This document shows, one piece after another, positions 36,677 through 46,033 of a DNA stretch of 64,000 nucleotides. The stretch lies in NCBI GenBank assembly GCA_020060215.1, contig JAGVAP010000120.1, forward strand, positions 1 through 64,000, written 5' to 3'. The notes under the pieces were generated by a model, which saw only the letters and a list, made by a program, of their open reading frames with translations, did not search any database and had not been told where the DNA came from. The stretch's first letter is position 1, and each line of letters starts with the position of its first letter. The stretch comes from Deltaproteobacteria bacterium. GTDB lineage: Bacteria; Desulfobacterota; DSM-4660; Desulfatiglandales; HGW-15. The translations under genes and the position numbers were made by a program.

Positions 36677-37342
36677 TCAGCAGTAACTCCTGAATACGAT
36701 GAACCTGCGGATCAGGTAGGTCAGCGGAACGCTCCAGATATGGACCAGCCTCGTAAAAGGGGAAAACCCCAGGATGGCAAGACCGCTGATCACATGCAGC
36801 TTGTAGCTGAAAGGAACCGGAACCATGAGCGCAGGTTCGGGCCTGAGAATCACGACGCTTCGGATCCAGGGGGCGATGCTGTCAAGCACGTTGTAATGGC
36901 CGAGTATTACATTGTAGAGACCGGTGCCGATGGCGATGAAGAGCAGAATGAGCGTCACGAACTGGTTCACGGTCGTGGCCGCCCGGACCCGATGGTGGGT
37001 GAACCGCCTCTTCAAGAGAAGAAATATCCCTGCGAATGCAGCGAGACCGATCAGCAATCCTCCGCCCAGGGCTATTCGGATGTGGAGCTCGCTGCCTACC
37101 CTTGCGAGATCGTAGAGGCTCTGAGGGATGAGCATTCCCCCTGCGTGTCCGACAAGGGTCAGGAGGATCCCCCAATGGAAAAGGGTGATCCCCACCTTGA
37201 GACCCTTCCTGTCCAGGATTTCGCTCGAGCGCGCGGCCCAGCCGTAGCGGTCCGTGGCGTAGCGGTATGAATGGCCCAGGACAAAGACGGTGATCACGAT
37301 ATAGGGATAGACGGCGAAGGCCAGGGTATGGATTGCGTCCAT
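36677..37342 (-). CDS. narI: nitrate reductase gamma subunit (cytochrome b)
   Basis: Start at ATG 37342 with GAGGGG upstream. A 221-residue membrane protein with five helices and heme-ligating His residues (VLGHSYRYATDRYGW, FHWGILLTLVGHAGG, YKLHVISGLAILGFSPFTRL VH). It takes electrons from quinol and passes them to NarH. 123 bases after narJ. Confidence 0.9.
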   Translation of the reverse strand: MDAIHTLAFAVYPYIVITVFVLGHSYRYATDRYGWAARSSEILDRKGLKVGITLFHWGILLTLVGHAGGMLIPQSLYDLARVGSELHIRIALGGGLLIGLAAFAGIFLLLKRRFTHHRVRAATTVNQFVTLILLFIAIGTGLYNVILGHYNVLDSIAPWIRSVVILRPEPALMVPVPFSYKLHVISGLAILGFSPFTRLVHIWSVPLTYLIRRFIVFRSYC

Positions 37343-37465
37343 GTCATTCCCCTCAACTCGGGAATCGTTCGTGAGACGTGTACATATTAAGGTAATTGGA
37401 ACCCTTGATCCGCGATCGTTTTCAGTGAAACACGGGCCGATTGAATGCAACGTGAGGGCCAACCC

Positions 37466-37969
37466 TCATTTCGGGCAAAAGAATTCCGCGACCAGGCCGA
37501 GCAACCCGGCGTAGCTGCTCCCCTGCTTCTTTAATCTGCCCGCCAGTCCATGGATCTCTTCACGGTAGTCGTTCATGATCGCTCCAGCCGCCCCGTCGGG
37601 GCAGACCGCCAGGAATTCGAGGACAAGGGGCAGGTAGTCAGGCAGCTCCCCGGTGCTCATCTCAAAGCCGGCAGCCTGGTACAGGCCGGAAAGAGCCGCC
37701 AGCGCCTTGCCCCGCTCGCGATCATCCCCCTGCTTGTGATGGCTCAGGTTGAGACACATGGAGGGGTCCAGATCAAGAATTCGGGTGTACTCCTCCTGCA
37801 CATCCAGAAGCGGTGTCCGCCTGAGGTAATCCAGGAACCCCGAGCACACCTTCCTTGCGCCCTCCTGCTCCAGCTCGGAGACCGCCGCTTCCACCTCGCT
37901 CAAACCCTCAATGAGGTCCTCGTCGGGATACTGGAGAAGAAGCGAAATCATTTTTGGAAATGGATCCAT
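37466..37969 (-). CDS. narJ: nitrate reductase assembly chaperone
   Basis: Start at ATG 37969; the longer frame runs into repeat DNA. A 167-residue all-helical NarJ/TorD-type chaperone (ISLLLQYPDEDLIEGLSEVE, EEYTRILDLDPSMCLNLSHH, LPLVLEFLAVCPDGAAGAIM). Needed for molybdenum cofactor insertion in NarG. It is separated from narH by two repeat blocks and a nuclease gene, which is unusual. Confidence 0.88.
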   Translation of the reverse strand: MDPFPKMISLLLQYPDEDLIEGLSEVEAAVSELEQEGARKVCSGFLDYLRRTPLLDVQEEYTRILDLDPSMCLNLSHHKQGDDRERGKALAALSGLYQAAGFEMSTGELPDYLPLVLEFLAVCPDGAAGAIMNDYREEIHGLAGRLKKQGSSYAGLLGLVAEFFCPK

Positions 37970-38003
37970 TTTGGCCGGGGAGACTTCTCTGAAAGTAAAA
38001 GAT

Positions 38004-38204
38004 TGGATTCCCGCCAAGAAACTGCGGGAATGACACGAAAAACACTTCGTCGTTCCCGCAGTCTTTAGGCGGGAACCCAGTCCTGGACGTGTCGCGTGGA
38101 TTCCCGCCCAAGGAATTGCGGGAATGACGCACCAGACAACCAAATGCAACGTCGTTTCCGCGAAGCCTGTCCCCGCAGGATGTAGGCGGGGAGCGGGAAC
38201 CCGG
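38004..38204. repeat. palindromic intergenic repeats, block 2
   Basis: Same family as the block at 36.2 kb (GGATTCCCGCC, GTTCCCGCAGTCTTTAGGCG). It lies between narJ and the GIY-YIG gene. Confidence 0.82.
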
Positions 38205-38220
38205 AACATGGGCGACGTAA

Positions 38221-38514
38221 TCAAGCCACGATTCTCTCATACAGGTCATCCCAATGTGGGTTATCTCTTTCGATAAGCCGGATTTTCCACGCTCGCTCCC
38301 ATTTCTTTATCTGCTTCTCTCTGGTGATAGCCGCCTCCGCACTATCGTGTACTTCATAGTAGACGAGGATCTTTACCCCATATTTCCTTGTGAAGCCCTC
38401 GACAAGATCTTGTTTGTGCTCCCATGTGCGCTTGATGAGATCCGAAGTGACTCCGACATAAAGGGTGCCGTTGCGTTTGCTGGCAAGGATGTACACGTAG
38501 AACTGCCTGCTCAT
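38221..38514 (-). CDS. GIY-YIG nuclease, single domain
   Basis: A 97-residue UPF0213-type nuclease (FYVYILASKRNGTLYVGVTS with the Y-V-Y and Y-V-G strands, DLIKRTWEHKQ with Arg and His, and the late Glu in AAITREKQIKKWERAWK). Palindromic repeats stand on both sides and the whole cassette sits within the nar cluster. Its substrate is unknown. Confidence 0.92.
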   Translation of the reverse strand: MSRQFYVYILASKRNGTLYVGVTSDLIKRTWEHKQDLVEGFTRKYGVKILVYYEVHDSAEAAITREKQIKKWERAWKIRLIERDNPHWDDLYERIVA

Positions 38515-38582
38515 TAGACTTCACCAACGGAATGATCAAGGATCATCCCTCCGAGGGGCTCATGGCGCCCCCTTTGAAATTC

Positions 38583-38894
38583 TGGATTCCCGCCCCCCGC
38601 CTACTGCCTGCGGGGACAGGCTGCGCGCGAATGACACGAAAAACACTCCTTCGTTCCCGCAATTTTCAGGCGGGAACGCAGTCCAAGCCGTGTCGCATGG
38701 ATTCCCGCCAAGGGACTGCGGGAATGACGGACTCATAAAGTTCTGGATCCCTGCTCCCCGCCCCATGCCTCCGCGGGGGCATGCACTGGGCGGGAATGAC
38801 ACGAAAAACACTCCGTCGTTCCCGCACGAAACCGCCCCCTCGTTTCCCAAAACAACACTCCTGTCGTTCCCGCAATCTTCAGGCGGGAACCCAG
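38583..38894. repeat. palindromic intergenic repeats, block 3
   Basis: Same family as the blocks at 36.2 and 38.0 kb and nearly identical over long stretches to the first unit at 36.2 kb (for example GAAACCGCCCCCTCGTTT). It lies between the GIY-YIG gene and narH. Confidence 0.83.
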
Positions 38895-38971
38895 GTTTCT
38901 TGAGCCAGGCCATTGAAGCTCCCCGGCAGCAAACTGCGGGGTTAGCGCTCACTGTTTCGGTTCATCCAGCC

Positions 38972-40384
38972 TCAACCTTCATACCCCCTCGTCCCTTTCG
39001 TGACATGGGCGTCTTCCGTGTATTCTCTCCTGACGGCGGGGATCACATACCGGTCTCCGTGTTTGGCTATGGCCAGGAGCCGGTACATCTCTTCAGCCGT
39101 TCGCAAGTCCAGGCCGGCCTTCTCCAGCCCGGCCGTGTCCGGTTTTCCCTCCACGCGGACCGACCGCATGTGGGCGCGCAAGGCCGTAAGCCGTTCCAGG
39201 GCCAGCCGCACCGGCGCCTCATCGCCGGCGGTCAGGAGGTTTGCAAGGTACCTGAGCGGTATCCTCATTTTCCCCGGGTCGGCCGCTCCGCTCGACTCAG
39301 CGTCGCGGAGCATGGGGCTGAGGGGGGGCACATACCAGACCATGGGGAGCGTGCGAAATTCGGGATGGGGAGGAAAGGCCAGCCGCCATGTCTTGATGAG
39401 CTTGTAGACGGGCGATCTTTTCGCAGCATCGAGATAAGAAGCCGCCACCCCGCCGGCAAGGGCATGCGCAGAGACCTCCGGGTCATGTGGATCCAGGATC
39501 GTCTCCAGGTGACCCGTGTACACGTCCTTTTGGTCCCTGGAGGCCGCCTCCCTGATCCGGTCCGCGTCGTAGAGGACGATGCCGATGTACCGGATGCGTC
39601 CCACACAGGTCTCCGCACAGAGGGTGGGGAGTCCCGCCTCGACCCTCGGGTAGCAGAAGATGCACTTCTCGCTCCTCCCGCTCTTCCAGTTGTAATAAAC
39701 CTTCTTGTAAGGGCATCCCGACACGCAGAAGCGCCACCCCCGGCACCTTTCCTGGTCCACCAGAACGATCCCGTCCTCCTCCCGTTTGTAAAGTGCCCCC
39801 GAGGGGCACGACGCCACGCATGCCGGGTTCAGGCAGTGCTCGCAGATGCGGGGGAGATAGAACATGAAAACATCCCGGAATCGGAGGTACCTCTGGTAAT
39901 CCAGGTCACGGAAGTTGACATCCCCCTTTCCGGTCGCGTTGACACCGCCCAGGTCGTCTTCCCAATTCGGTCCCCATTGGATCCGCATGTTTTCATCCGT
40001 GATCAGGGACTTGGGCCGGATGGAGGGCTGGTGTTTCCTCGTCGGACTGGAGGTGAGCTTCTGATAGTCGTAGGTCCATGGCTCGTAGTAGTCGTCCAGG
40101 CGGGGCATGTCGGGATTGTGGAAAATGGTGAGGAGCTTCCTGGTCCTGCCGCCGGCCTTAAGGGAGATTCTCCCGTCCCCGGATTCCCAGCCGCCGCGAT
40201 ACCCGTCCTGATCCTCCCACCCCTTCGGATAGCCGATGCCGGGCTTTGTCTCGACGTTGTTGTACCAGATGTACTCAGACCCTGCTTTGCCGGTCCAGAC
40301 GTTCTTGCAGGGGATGCTGCAGGTGTGGCACCCGATGCATTTGTCCAGGTTCATGACCATGGCCATTTGGGCCTTAATCCTCAT
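38972..40384 (-). CDS. narH: nitrate reductase beta subunit
   Basis: A 470-residue ferredoxin-type subunit with four Fe-S cluster motifs: CIGCHTCSIPCKNVW, CEHCLNPACVASCP, CRGWRFCVSGCPYKK (Trp giving the [3Fe-4S] type), and CIFCYPRVEAGLPTLCAETC. Length and motifs fit NarH. It overlaps narG by 11 bases and should form the electron wire between NarI and NarG. Confidence 0.95.
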   Translation of the reverse strand: MRIKAQMAMVMNLDKCIGCHTCSIPCKNVWTGKAGSEYIWYNNVETKPGIGYPKGWEDQDGYRGGWESGDGRISLKAGGRTRKLLTIFHNPDMPRLDDYYEPWTYDYQKLTSSPTRKHQPSIRPKSLITDENMRIQWGPNWEDDLGGVNATGKGDVNFRDLDYQRYLRFRDVFMFYLPRICEHCLNPACVASCPSGALYKREEDGIVLVDQERCRGWRFCVSGCPYKKVYYNWKSGRSEKCIFCYPRVEAGLPTLCAETCVGRIRYIGIVLYDADRIREAASRDQKDVYTGHLETILDPHDPEVSAHALAGGVAASYLDAAKRSPVYKLIKTWRLAFPPHPEFRTLPMVWYVPPLSPMLRDAESSGAADPGKMRIPLRYLANLLTAGDEAPVRLALERLTALRAHMRSVRVEGKPDTAGLEKAGLDLRTAEEMYRLLAIAKHGDRYVIPAVRREYTEDAHVTKGTRGYEG

Positions 40385-43300
40385 ACCAGTTCACCTCTCC
40401 CGCCTTTCTTACGATGACGACCTCATCGCGCTGCGCTCCGGTCGGCCCGTAATAATTGAACCCATAGCTGAGTTGCGCATAGCCGCCGATCATCTGGGTG
40501 GGCTTCACCAGGATACGGGTAAGGCTGTTGTGGGTCCCTCCGCGCTTGCCGGAGACCTCGGATCCCGGGGTATTGATCAGCCTCTCCTGCGCATGATACA
40601 TGAACGCCTTTCCCCGCGGGATGCGGTGACTGACGACCGATTTCGCTACGACCGCGCCGTTGACGTTGAAACACTCCAGCCAATCGTTGTCCCTGATCCC
40701 GATGGAGGCTGCGTCCTCGTCGTTGATCCAGATGGCCTCGCCTCCCCGGAACAGGGTCAGCATGATCAGGGTGTCGGAATAGGTGCTGTGGATGGACCAC
40801 TTGGAATGGGGGGTCAGGTAATTCAAAACCAGCTCGGGTGCCTCCGGTCTCTCAAGGCGTGTGGATCCGAGCAGCACCATGTCCAGCGGGGGTCGGAAGA
40901 TGGGGAGCCCCTCCCCGAAGTCGCGCACCCATTCGTGGTCGAGGTAAAGCTGCGCCCGTCCCGTCAGGGTCCGGAAGGGGACCCTCTCTTCGATATTCAC
41001 GGTGAACGGGGAATACGAACGGCCCTCCTCCTCAACTCCGCTCCAGATGGGGGAGGTAATGACCCGTCGGGGCTGCGCATCCAGATCGGCAAACGTGAAG
41101 CGCTCCGCTGCGCGGTCCCTTGCCAGGTGAGTCAGGTCCAGACCGGTCTTTCCGGAGAGTGCGGCCCACGCCTTCACCGCCGATCGGCCGTTGGTCTCCG
41201 GCGAGAGGGCGAGGATCGCCTCGGCCACCTGCCTTCCGGTAGTCAAGTCGGGCATGGACCGGCCGATTCCATCGGATGCGGTCCCAAGTCTTCCCTTCAG
41301 CCACTCGTATTCCTCGGCCGCCTCCCAGGTGATCCCCTTTGCGCCGACACCGAAGCGCTCCACCAGTGGGCCGAGGGCGGTCATCATCCTGTAGGTTTCA
41401 GGGTAGTCCCGGTCCAGCACCTTCAGCGCCGGCATCGTCTTGCCGGGGATCGGCTCCGCGTCTCCCCTCTTCCAGTCCTTCACGGAGGACTGGGCGATCT
41501 CCGAGGGCGTGTCATGCATGAGCGGCGTGGAGACCAGGTCTTTCCGGCCGCCGAGATGGGTCTCCGCCATCTCCGAGAATTTTCGGGCGATCGTCTTGAA
41601 CTGATCCCAGTTGGTCCTGCTCTCCCAGACAGGGTCAATTGCCGGGTTGAACGGGTGGATGAAGGTGTGGAGGTCGGTAGTGCTCAGATCATGCATCTCG
41701 TACCATCCGGCCGCAGGCAGGACCACGTCCGAATATAGAGCGCTCGTGGACATCCGGAGCTCCATGGTGACAAGGAGGTCGAGCTTTCCTTCTGGAGATT
41801 TCTCTCTCCACAAGATCTCTTCGGGCCTCGCTGCGCTCTCTTCGGCGAATACGGCGTGTTCGGCGCCCAGGAGGTGCTTGAGAAAATACTCATGCCCTTT
41901 GCCGCTCGCACCGAGGAGATTGGCACGCCAGAGCAGAAGCACACGCGGAAAATTGTCCGGGTGATCCGGGTCCTCCACGGCAAATCGGACTTCCCCGTCC
42001 TTGATCTTTCCGACCACGCGCTTGATGATCTCTTCTTCGGAACGTGCGCCTTCATCAACGGCTTCTCGGCAGAGGTCAAGCGGGTTCCGGTTGAATTGCG
42101 GGTAGAAGGGGAGCCATCCGAGCCTGGCGGCGACCGCGTTATAGTCGGCGAGGTGGCTCTTGGGCCGGCCGTTTGCCAGTGGTGACGCGATCATTTTGGC
42201 ATCCAGGTTTTCGTACCGCCATTGGTTCGTCGCGAAATAGTAAAAGGAGGTGCCGTTCTGAAACCTGGGGGGCCTGAGCCAATCCAGCGCGAAGGCAACC
42301 GTGGACCATCCGGTAAGGGGCCTTACCTTCTCCTGCCCGACATAGTGGGCCCAGCCGCCTCCACTCACCCCCTGGCACCCGCAGAGGGTGGTGAGATTGA
42401 GGATGGTCCGGTAGATCATATCGCAGTGGTACCAGTGGTTGGTCCCCGCGCCCAGGAAGATCATGGATTTCCCACGGGTCTTCTCGGCATTTTGAGCAAA
42501 CTCCCGTGCCACGCGGACGGCGTCTTCCCGGGGGACGGATGTGATCTTCTCCTGCCACGCGGGCGTATAGGGAACAGGGTCATCATAACCTCCGGCAGTA
42601 TCTCCACCGCGGCCCCTGTCGATGCCGAGGTTGGCGGCCATGAGATCGAAGACCGTGGCCACAATGATCTCGCTTCCATTCGTTCTGATTCGCTTCACCG
42701 GCACCGACCCGGTCTTCGTCCTCGAACCGCCCTCCTCAAAAATTGGGAAGAGGACCGAGACCCACGGCTCGTTTTCCCCCTCGAAGCTCAATAAAGGGTT
42801 CACCGCCTCCTGATTTTCGGAATTCTTCCGATGGAGATTCCAGCACCCTTCCTCCCCCCATCGAAATCCGATGCTGCCGTTCGGGACCACGAAACCCCCG
42901 CCTGCAGCGTCGAAATAGACAGTCTTCCACTCGTCCCCTTCTCCTTTGGCGCCCAAGTCGGATGCGCGGAGAAATCGGCCCGCAACATAGGCTTCGCCCT
43001 TTTTCTCAAGAACCACGGCAAAGGGAAGATCTGTGTAGCTCTTTGCGTACTCGGCAAAATACTCGGACCGGCGGTCCAGGTAGAACTGCTTCAGGATGAC
43101 GAAGGTCATGGCCATGGCCAAGGCCGAATCGGTCCCGGCCTTTGCCGGGAGCCAGGTGTCCGCGAACTTCACGTACTCCGCATAGTCGGGCGCCACCGCC
43201 GCGACCTTCGCGCCGCGGTAGCGGGCCTCCGTGTAGAAGTGGGCGTCGGGGCTCCTGGTCATGGGGAGATTGGTCCCCCAGACGATCATGTAGGAGGCAT

Positions 43301-44039
43301 TGTACCAGTCCGCGCTCTCGGGAACGTCCGTCTGCTCTCCCCAGACCTGTGGCGATGCCGGGGGAAGATCGCAGTACCAGTCGTAAAAGCTGATCATGGA
43401 GGCCCCGATCAGGGAAAGGAATCTGGCGCCCGAGGCGTAGCAGACCATGGACATGGCGGGGATGGGGGTGAAACCGAAGATCCTGTCCGGACCGTATCGC
43501 TTGATGGAGTAAATCAGGGAGGCGGCGATCAGGGTCGAGGACTCTTCCCAGGACACCCGGACCAGCCCTCCTTTTCCCCGCGACCGCTGATAGGCCCCCC
43601 TTCTTTCAGGGTCGGAGACGATGCTCTCCCAGGCGGCCACCGGATCGGGCCGGGCTGCAATCGCATCCCTCCACATCTCCAGGAGCGAGGATCTCACGTA
43701 GGGGTACTTCACGCGGACAGGGCTGTAGGTGTACCATGTGTAGGAAGCCCCGCGGGGGCAGCCGCGCGGCTCGTGATCCGGCAGATCAGGGCCGTTGCCC
43801 GGGTAATCCCCCCTCTGGGCGTCCCAGACGATGATCCCGTCCTTGACATAGACGTTCCAGGAGCAGGAGCCGGTGCAGTTGACCCCATGGGTGGAGCGCA
43901 CCCGCTTGTCGTACTGCCACCTCCTCCGGTAGTAATCCTCCCAAGTCCTGCCTCCGCAACGGACCTCCGCCGCCGGTCCCACCGCCTTTCTCCGGAAGAA
44001 ACGAAGAGAGGATAGGAGATCATTGTGACGTGCTCGCAT
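40374..44039 (-). CDS. narG: nitrate reductase alpha subunit (molybdopterin)
   Basis: A 1221-residue catalytic subunit from ATG 44039. The N-terminal Fe-S site is H-x3-C-x3-C (HGVNCTGSCSWNVYVKDG); the Mo-ligand region is present (FYDWYCDLPPASPQVWGEQ), as are the C-terminal cofactor segments (LNYLTPHSKWSIHSTYSD). No twin-arginine signal is visible, so it faces the cytoplasm as in ordinary NarG. A role as nitrite oxidoreductase is possible from sequence type but less likely with narJ and narI adjacent. Confidence 0.94.
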   Translation of the reverse strand: MRARHNDLLSSLRFFRRKAVGPAAEVRCGGRTWEDYYRRRWQYDKRVRSTHGVNCTGSCSWNVYVKDGIIVWDAQRGDYPGNGPDLPDHEPRGCPRGASYTWYTYSPVRVKYPYVRSSLLEMWRDAIAARPDPVAAWESIVSDPERRGAYQRSRGKGGLVRVSWEESSTLIAASLIYSIKRYGPDRIFGFTPIPAMSMVCYASGARFLSLIGASMISFYDWYCDLPPASPQVWGEQTDVPESADWYNASYMIVWGTNLPMTRSPDAHFYTEARYRGAKVAAVAPDYAEYVKFADTWLPAKAGTDSALAMAMTFVILKQFYLDRRSEYFAEYAKSYTDLPFAVVLEKKGEAYVAGRFLRASDLGAKGEGDEWKTVYFDAAGGGFVVPNGSIGFRWGEEGCWNLHRKNSENQEAVNPLLSFEGENEPWVSVLFPIFEEGGSRTKTGSVPVKRIRTNGSEIIVATVFDLMAANLGIDRGRGGDTAGGYDDPVPYTPAWQEKITSVPREDAVRVAREFAQNAEKTRGKSMIFLGAGTNHWYHCDMIYRTILNLTTLCGCQGVSGGGWAHYVGQEKVRPLTGWSTVAFALDWLRPPRFQNGTSFYYFATNQWRYENLDAKMIASPLANGRPKSHLADYNAVAARLGWLPFYPQFNRNPLDLCREAVDEGARSEEEIIKRVVGKIKDGEVRFAVEDPDHPDNFPRVLLLWRANLLGASGKGHEYFLKHLLGAEHAVFAEESAARPEEILWREKSPEGKLDLLVTMELRMSTSALYSDVVLPAAGWYEMHDLSTTDLHTFIHPFNPAIDPVWESRTNWDQFKTIARKFSEMAETHLGGRKDLVSTPLMHDTPSEIAQSSVKDWKRGDAEPIPGKTMPALKVLDRDYPETYRMMTALGPLVERFGVGAKGITWEAAEEYEWLKGRLGTASDGIGRSMPDLTTGRQVAEAILALSPETNGRSAVKAWAALSGKTGLDLTHLARDRAAERFTFADLDAQPRRVITSPIWSGVEEEGRSYSPFTVNIEERVPFRTLTGRAQLYLDHEWVRDFGEGLPIFRPPLDMVLLGSTRLERPEAPELVLNYLTPHSKWSIHSTYSDTLIMLTLFRGGEAIWINDEDAASIGIRDNDWLECFNVNGAVVAKSVVSHRIPRGKAFMYHAQERLINTPGSEVSGKRGGTHNSLTRILVKPTQMIGGYAQLSYGFNYYGPTGAQRDEVVIVRKAGEVNWYED

Positions 44040-44382
44040 GGACAACCCGCCTCTGTAGTAAATTCGTCGTAAGACGCTAATGGACAGGAAGAAAAGGATA
44101 CTACATTGCCTTTCCATTGCGCAAGGTTCTGCAAACTGCCGCTGAGACCTCCCCCCATTTCCACGGTTCTCGGATCGATTTACGAAGGATCGCCTGGGGA
44201 CATGGAGGAGATGGCTTCAACGCATAGCGTTCCTGTTCCAATCCCGATTTGCAGGCCGGCCGCACCCTATAATTTCTTTGACGAAACTCATGTCCTTTTG
44301 CCTTTCAAATTCGAAGAAGAACCCATTCGAAAGCGGGCGTAGAGTGAGCATCTTCTTTTTATTTCTTTGGAGGAGGCTCGTG
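44040..44382. other. divergent promoter region narG / binding protein
   Basis: About 340 bases between narG (minus) and the binding-protein gene (plus). No gene is supported. Both promoters must lie here, but I cannot single out -35/-10 pairs with confidence. A GGAGGAGG site marks the binding-protein start. Confidence 0.4.
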
Positions 44383-45339
44383 ATGGTTGCGACGAATTAC
44401 GCGTTGTTGTTGTTCCTGCCATTTGCAACGATGATCGCCCTCGGCGGTTCGGTCGTGGAGGCCCGCGCCCCTTACCCGCCCTGGAATGGGGAGAGAAACC
44501 CATCCCGGGACAAAGGGACGGTATTCGATGTGCGGGAGATCGACAACATGCCCGATTTTCACGGCAACCCGCTCGACGCGAAGCTCGTGATCTTCGCAGG
44601 GGGAAATTACTTCTTCGCCCTCGACGACCTCGTGGCCGCGTTCGAGAAGGTGAACCCGGAGATAAGGGGAAGGGTGTTCTATGAAACCATTCCGCCCGGG
44701 ATCGTCGCAAGGCAGCTGGAGACGAACAACACGATCACCGTAGGGAATCTGACGCTCACCGTTCAGCCCGATGTCGTCCAGGCAGGAAGAGAGCAGATCG
44801 GGGAATTGGCATCCAAAGGGCTGCTCCAGGGAACTCCCGTAGATTTCATCAGGAATCGACTCATCATCATGACGAAGAGGGGAAACCCTTCAAAGATCCG
44901 GTCGCTCGCCGACCTGGCGAAACCCGGGGTGCGCCTCGCCAACCCGAATCCGGTAACCGAAGGGATTGCAAAGAAGATCAAACAGGCCCTGAGGAACGCA
45001 GGGGGAGAAGACCTGGCTACGGAGGTCTATGAAAACAAGGTAAACAGGGGGGAGGCCTTCATCACAGAGATCCACCATCGTCAGACCCCCTTGTGGATCC
45101 TGCAGGGAAAGGCGGACGCGGGGGTCGTGTGGCTGAGCGAGGTGAGGTTCCAGGAGCGGATCGGTCACCCGATCGAGGGCGTCGAGATAGAAGACGCTCA
45201 TAACGAGGAGGGAACCGAGACCGCCGCCATCGCGAAGAATGCGGCGAACCCTCGGATTGCGGAGAAGTGGCTCACCTTCATAAGGACGGATGCGGCAAGA
45301 TCGATCCTCGCAAAATACGGCATGGAGGCTCCGGATTGA
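44383..45339 (+). CDS. periplasmic molybdate/anion-type binding protein
   Basis: Start at ATG 44383. A signal peptide (ALLLFLPFATMIALGGSVVE) precedes a type II periplasmic-binding fold (LVIFAGGNYFFALDDLVAAF, RLIIMTKRGNPSKIRSLADL, GVRLANPNPVTEGIAKKIKQ, GKADAGVVWLSEVRFQERIG). This is the ModA-like layout. No permease or ATPase gene follows. Standing back to back with narG, it may bring molybdate or sense an oxyanion. Confidence 0.82.
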   Translation: MVATNYALLLFLPFATMIALGGSVVEARAPYPPWNGERNPSRDKGTVFDVREIDNMPDFHGNPLDAKLVIFAGGNYFFALDDLVAAFEKVNPEIRGRVFYETIPPGIVARQLETNNTITVGNLTLTVQPDVVQAGREQIGELASKGLLQGTPVDFIRNRLIIMTKRGNPSKIRSLADLAKPGVRLANPNPVTEGIAKKIKQALRNAGGEDLATEVYENKVNRGEAFITEIHHRQTPLWILQGKADAGVVWLSEVRFQERIGHPIEGVEIEDAHNEEGTETAAIAKNAANPRIAEKWLTFIRTDAARSILAKYGMEAPD

Positions 45340-45367
45340 GAATCCTTCAAAGGGGAAAGACAGCACA

Positions 45368-45719
45368 ATGAAGATGAAGGCGGTGATTCATCTGGACCTG
45401 GAGGACCCATCCAGGCTGGGGACCGCCCTGGGGGAACATCAGGAACCTCCTCGATGAGATCTCTTCGGAGGGGTCGGACATAAGGGTTGTGGCCCACAGC
45501 AGCGCGGTGAAGCTCTTCCGAAAGGACGGCGACGCCGGTCTTGCTTTGGAAATGGACGAGCTTACGAGAGAGGGAGTGAGATTCCCTATCTGCAACAATT
45601 CCCTTGCCAAATTGAAGATCGACCGGGCCGGGCTCCTGGAACTTGCCGAGGTGGTGCCGGCCGGGATCGTTGAGCTGATCCGACTTCAGCAGGAAGGCTT
45701 TGCCTATGTCAAAACCTAA
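45368..45719 (+). pseudogene. DsrE-family protein, frameshifted
   Basis: From ATG 45368 the frame gives MKAVIHLDLEDPSRLGTALG, then an extra G in a GGGGG run near 45433 shifts it. The other frame continues NIRNLLDEISSEGSDIRVVA, VKLFRKDG, VRFPICNNSLAK (DsrE Cys) and VVPAGIVELIRLQQEGFAYV to the stop at 45719. With one base removed it is an intact 116-residue DsrE/DsrF-like sulfur-relay protein. Sequence error or recent decay. Confidence 0.7.
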
Positions 45720-46033
45720 CTCTCACGTGGAAGTAGCCTTTGCTCGTATCTATGCCAAGGAGTTCGCTCAAAGGACATGTTCTGGTTATGGCGGTCGCGG
45801 CTATGAGGGCGCCGCTTAGCATCGCCGCAAGCCCCGAATGATGGATAGGCGTGCACCAGCAGGAAGCGTCTGCCGCCATGCGAATCTATCGGTTATGCCG
45901 CATCTTGCTTGATCTATTGAATCATGGAACGATGTCAATGCATGAATGTTTTTCGACCTGCGCTGAAATGCGTTGTTCTTGGCTTGCGGGCAGTCAGCAA
46001 TCCAAAGCCGCATACGGGTAACAGAATCCACGC
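45720..46033. other. intergenic, no supported gene
   Basis: About 310 bases between the DsrE-like gene and the lpd stop. Short frames have no domain signature. No terminator or RNA gene is evident. Confidence 0.35.

Noticed and set aside
36176..38894. CRISPR array
   Set aside because: Units are long, composite, palindromic and irregularly spaced, with no unique spacers of constant length and no cas genes.
38690..40417. 575-codon plus-strand frame opposite narH
   Set aside because: It is the shadow of narH; the minus-strand frame carries all Fe-S motifs, and this one also begins in repeat DNA.
40236..41738. 500-codon plus-strand frame opposite narG
   Set aside because: Shadow of narG, caused by high G+C; no family resemblance.
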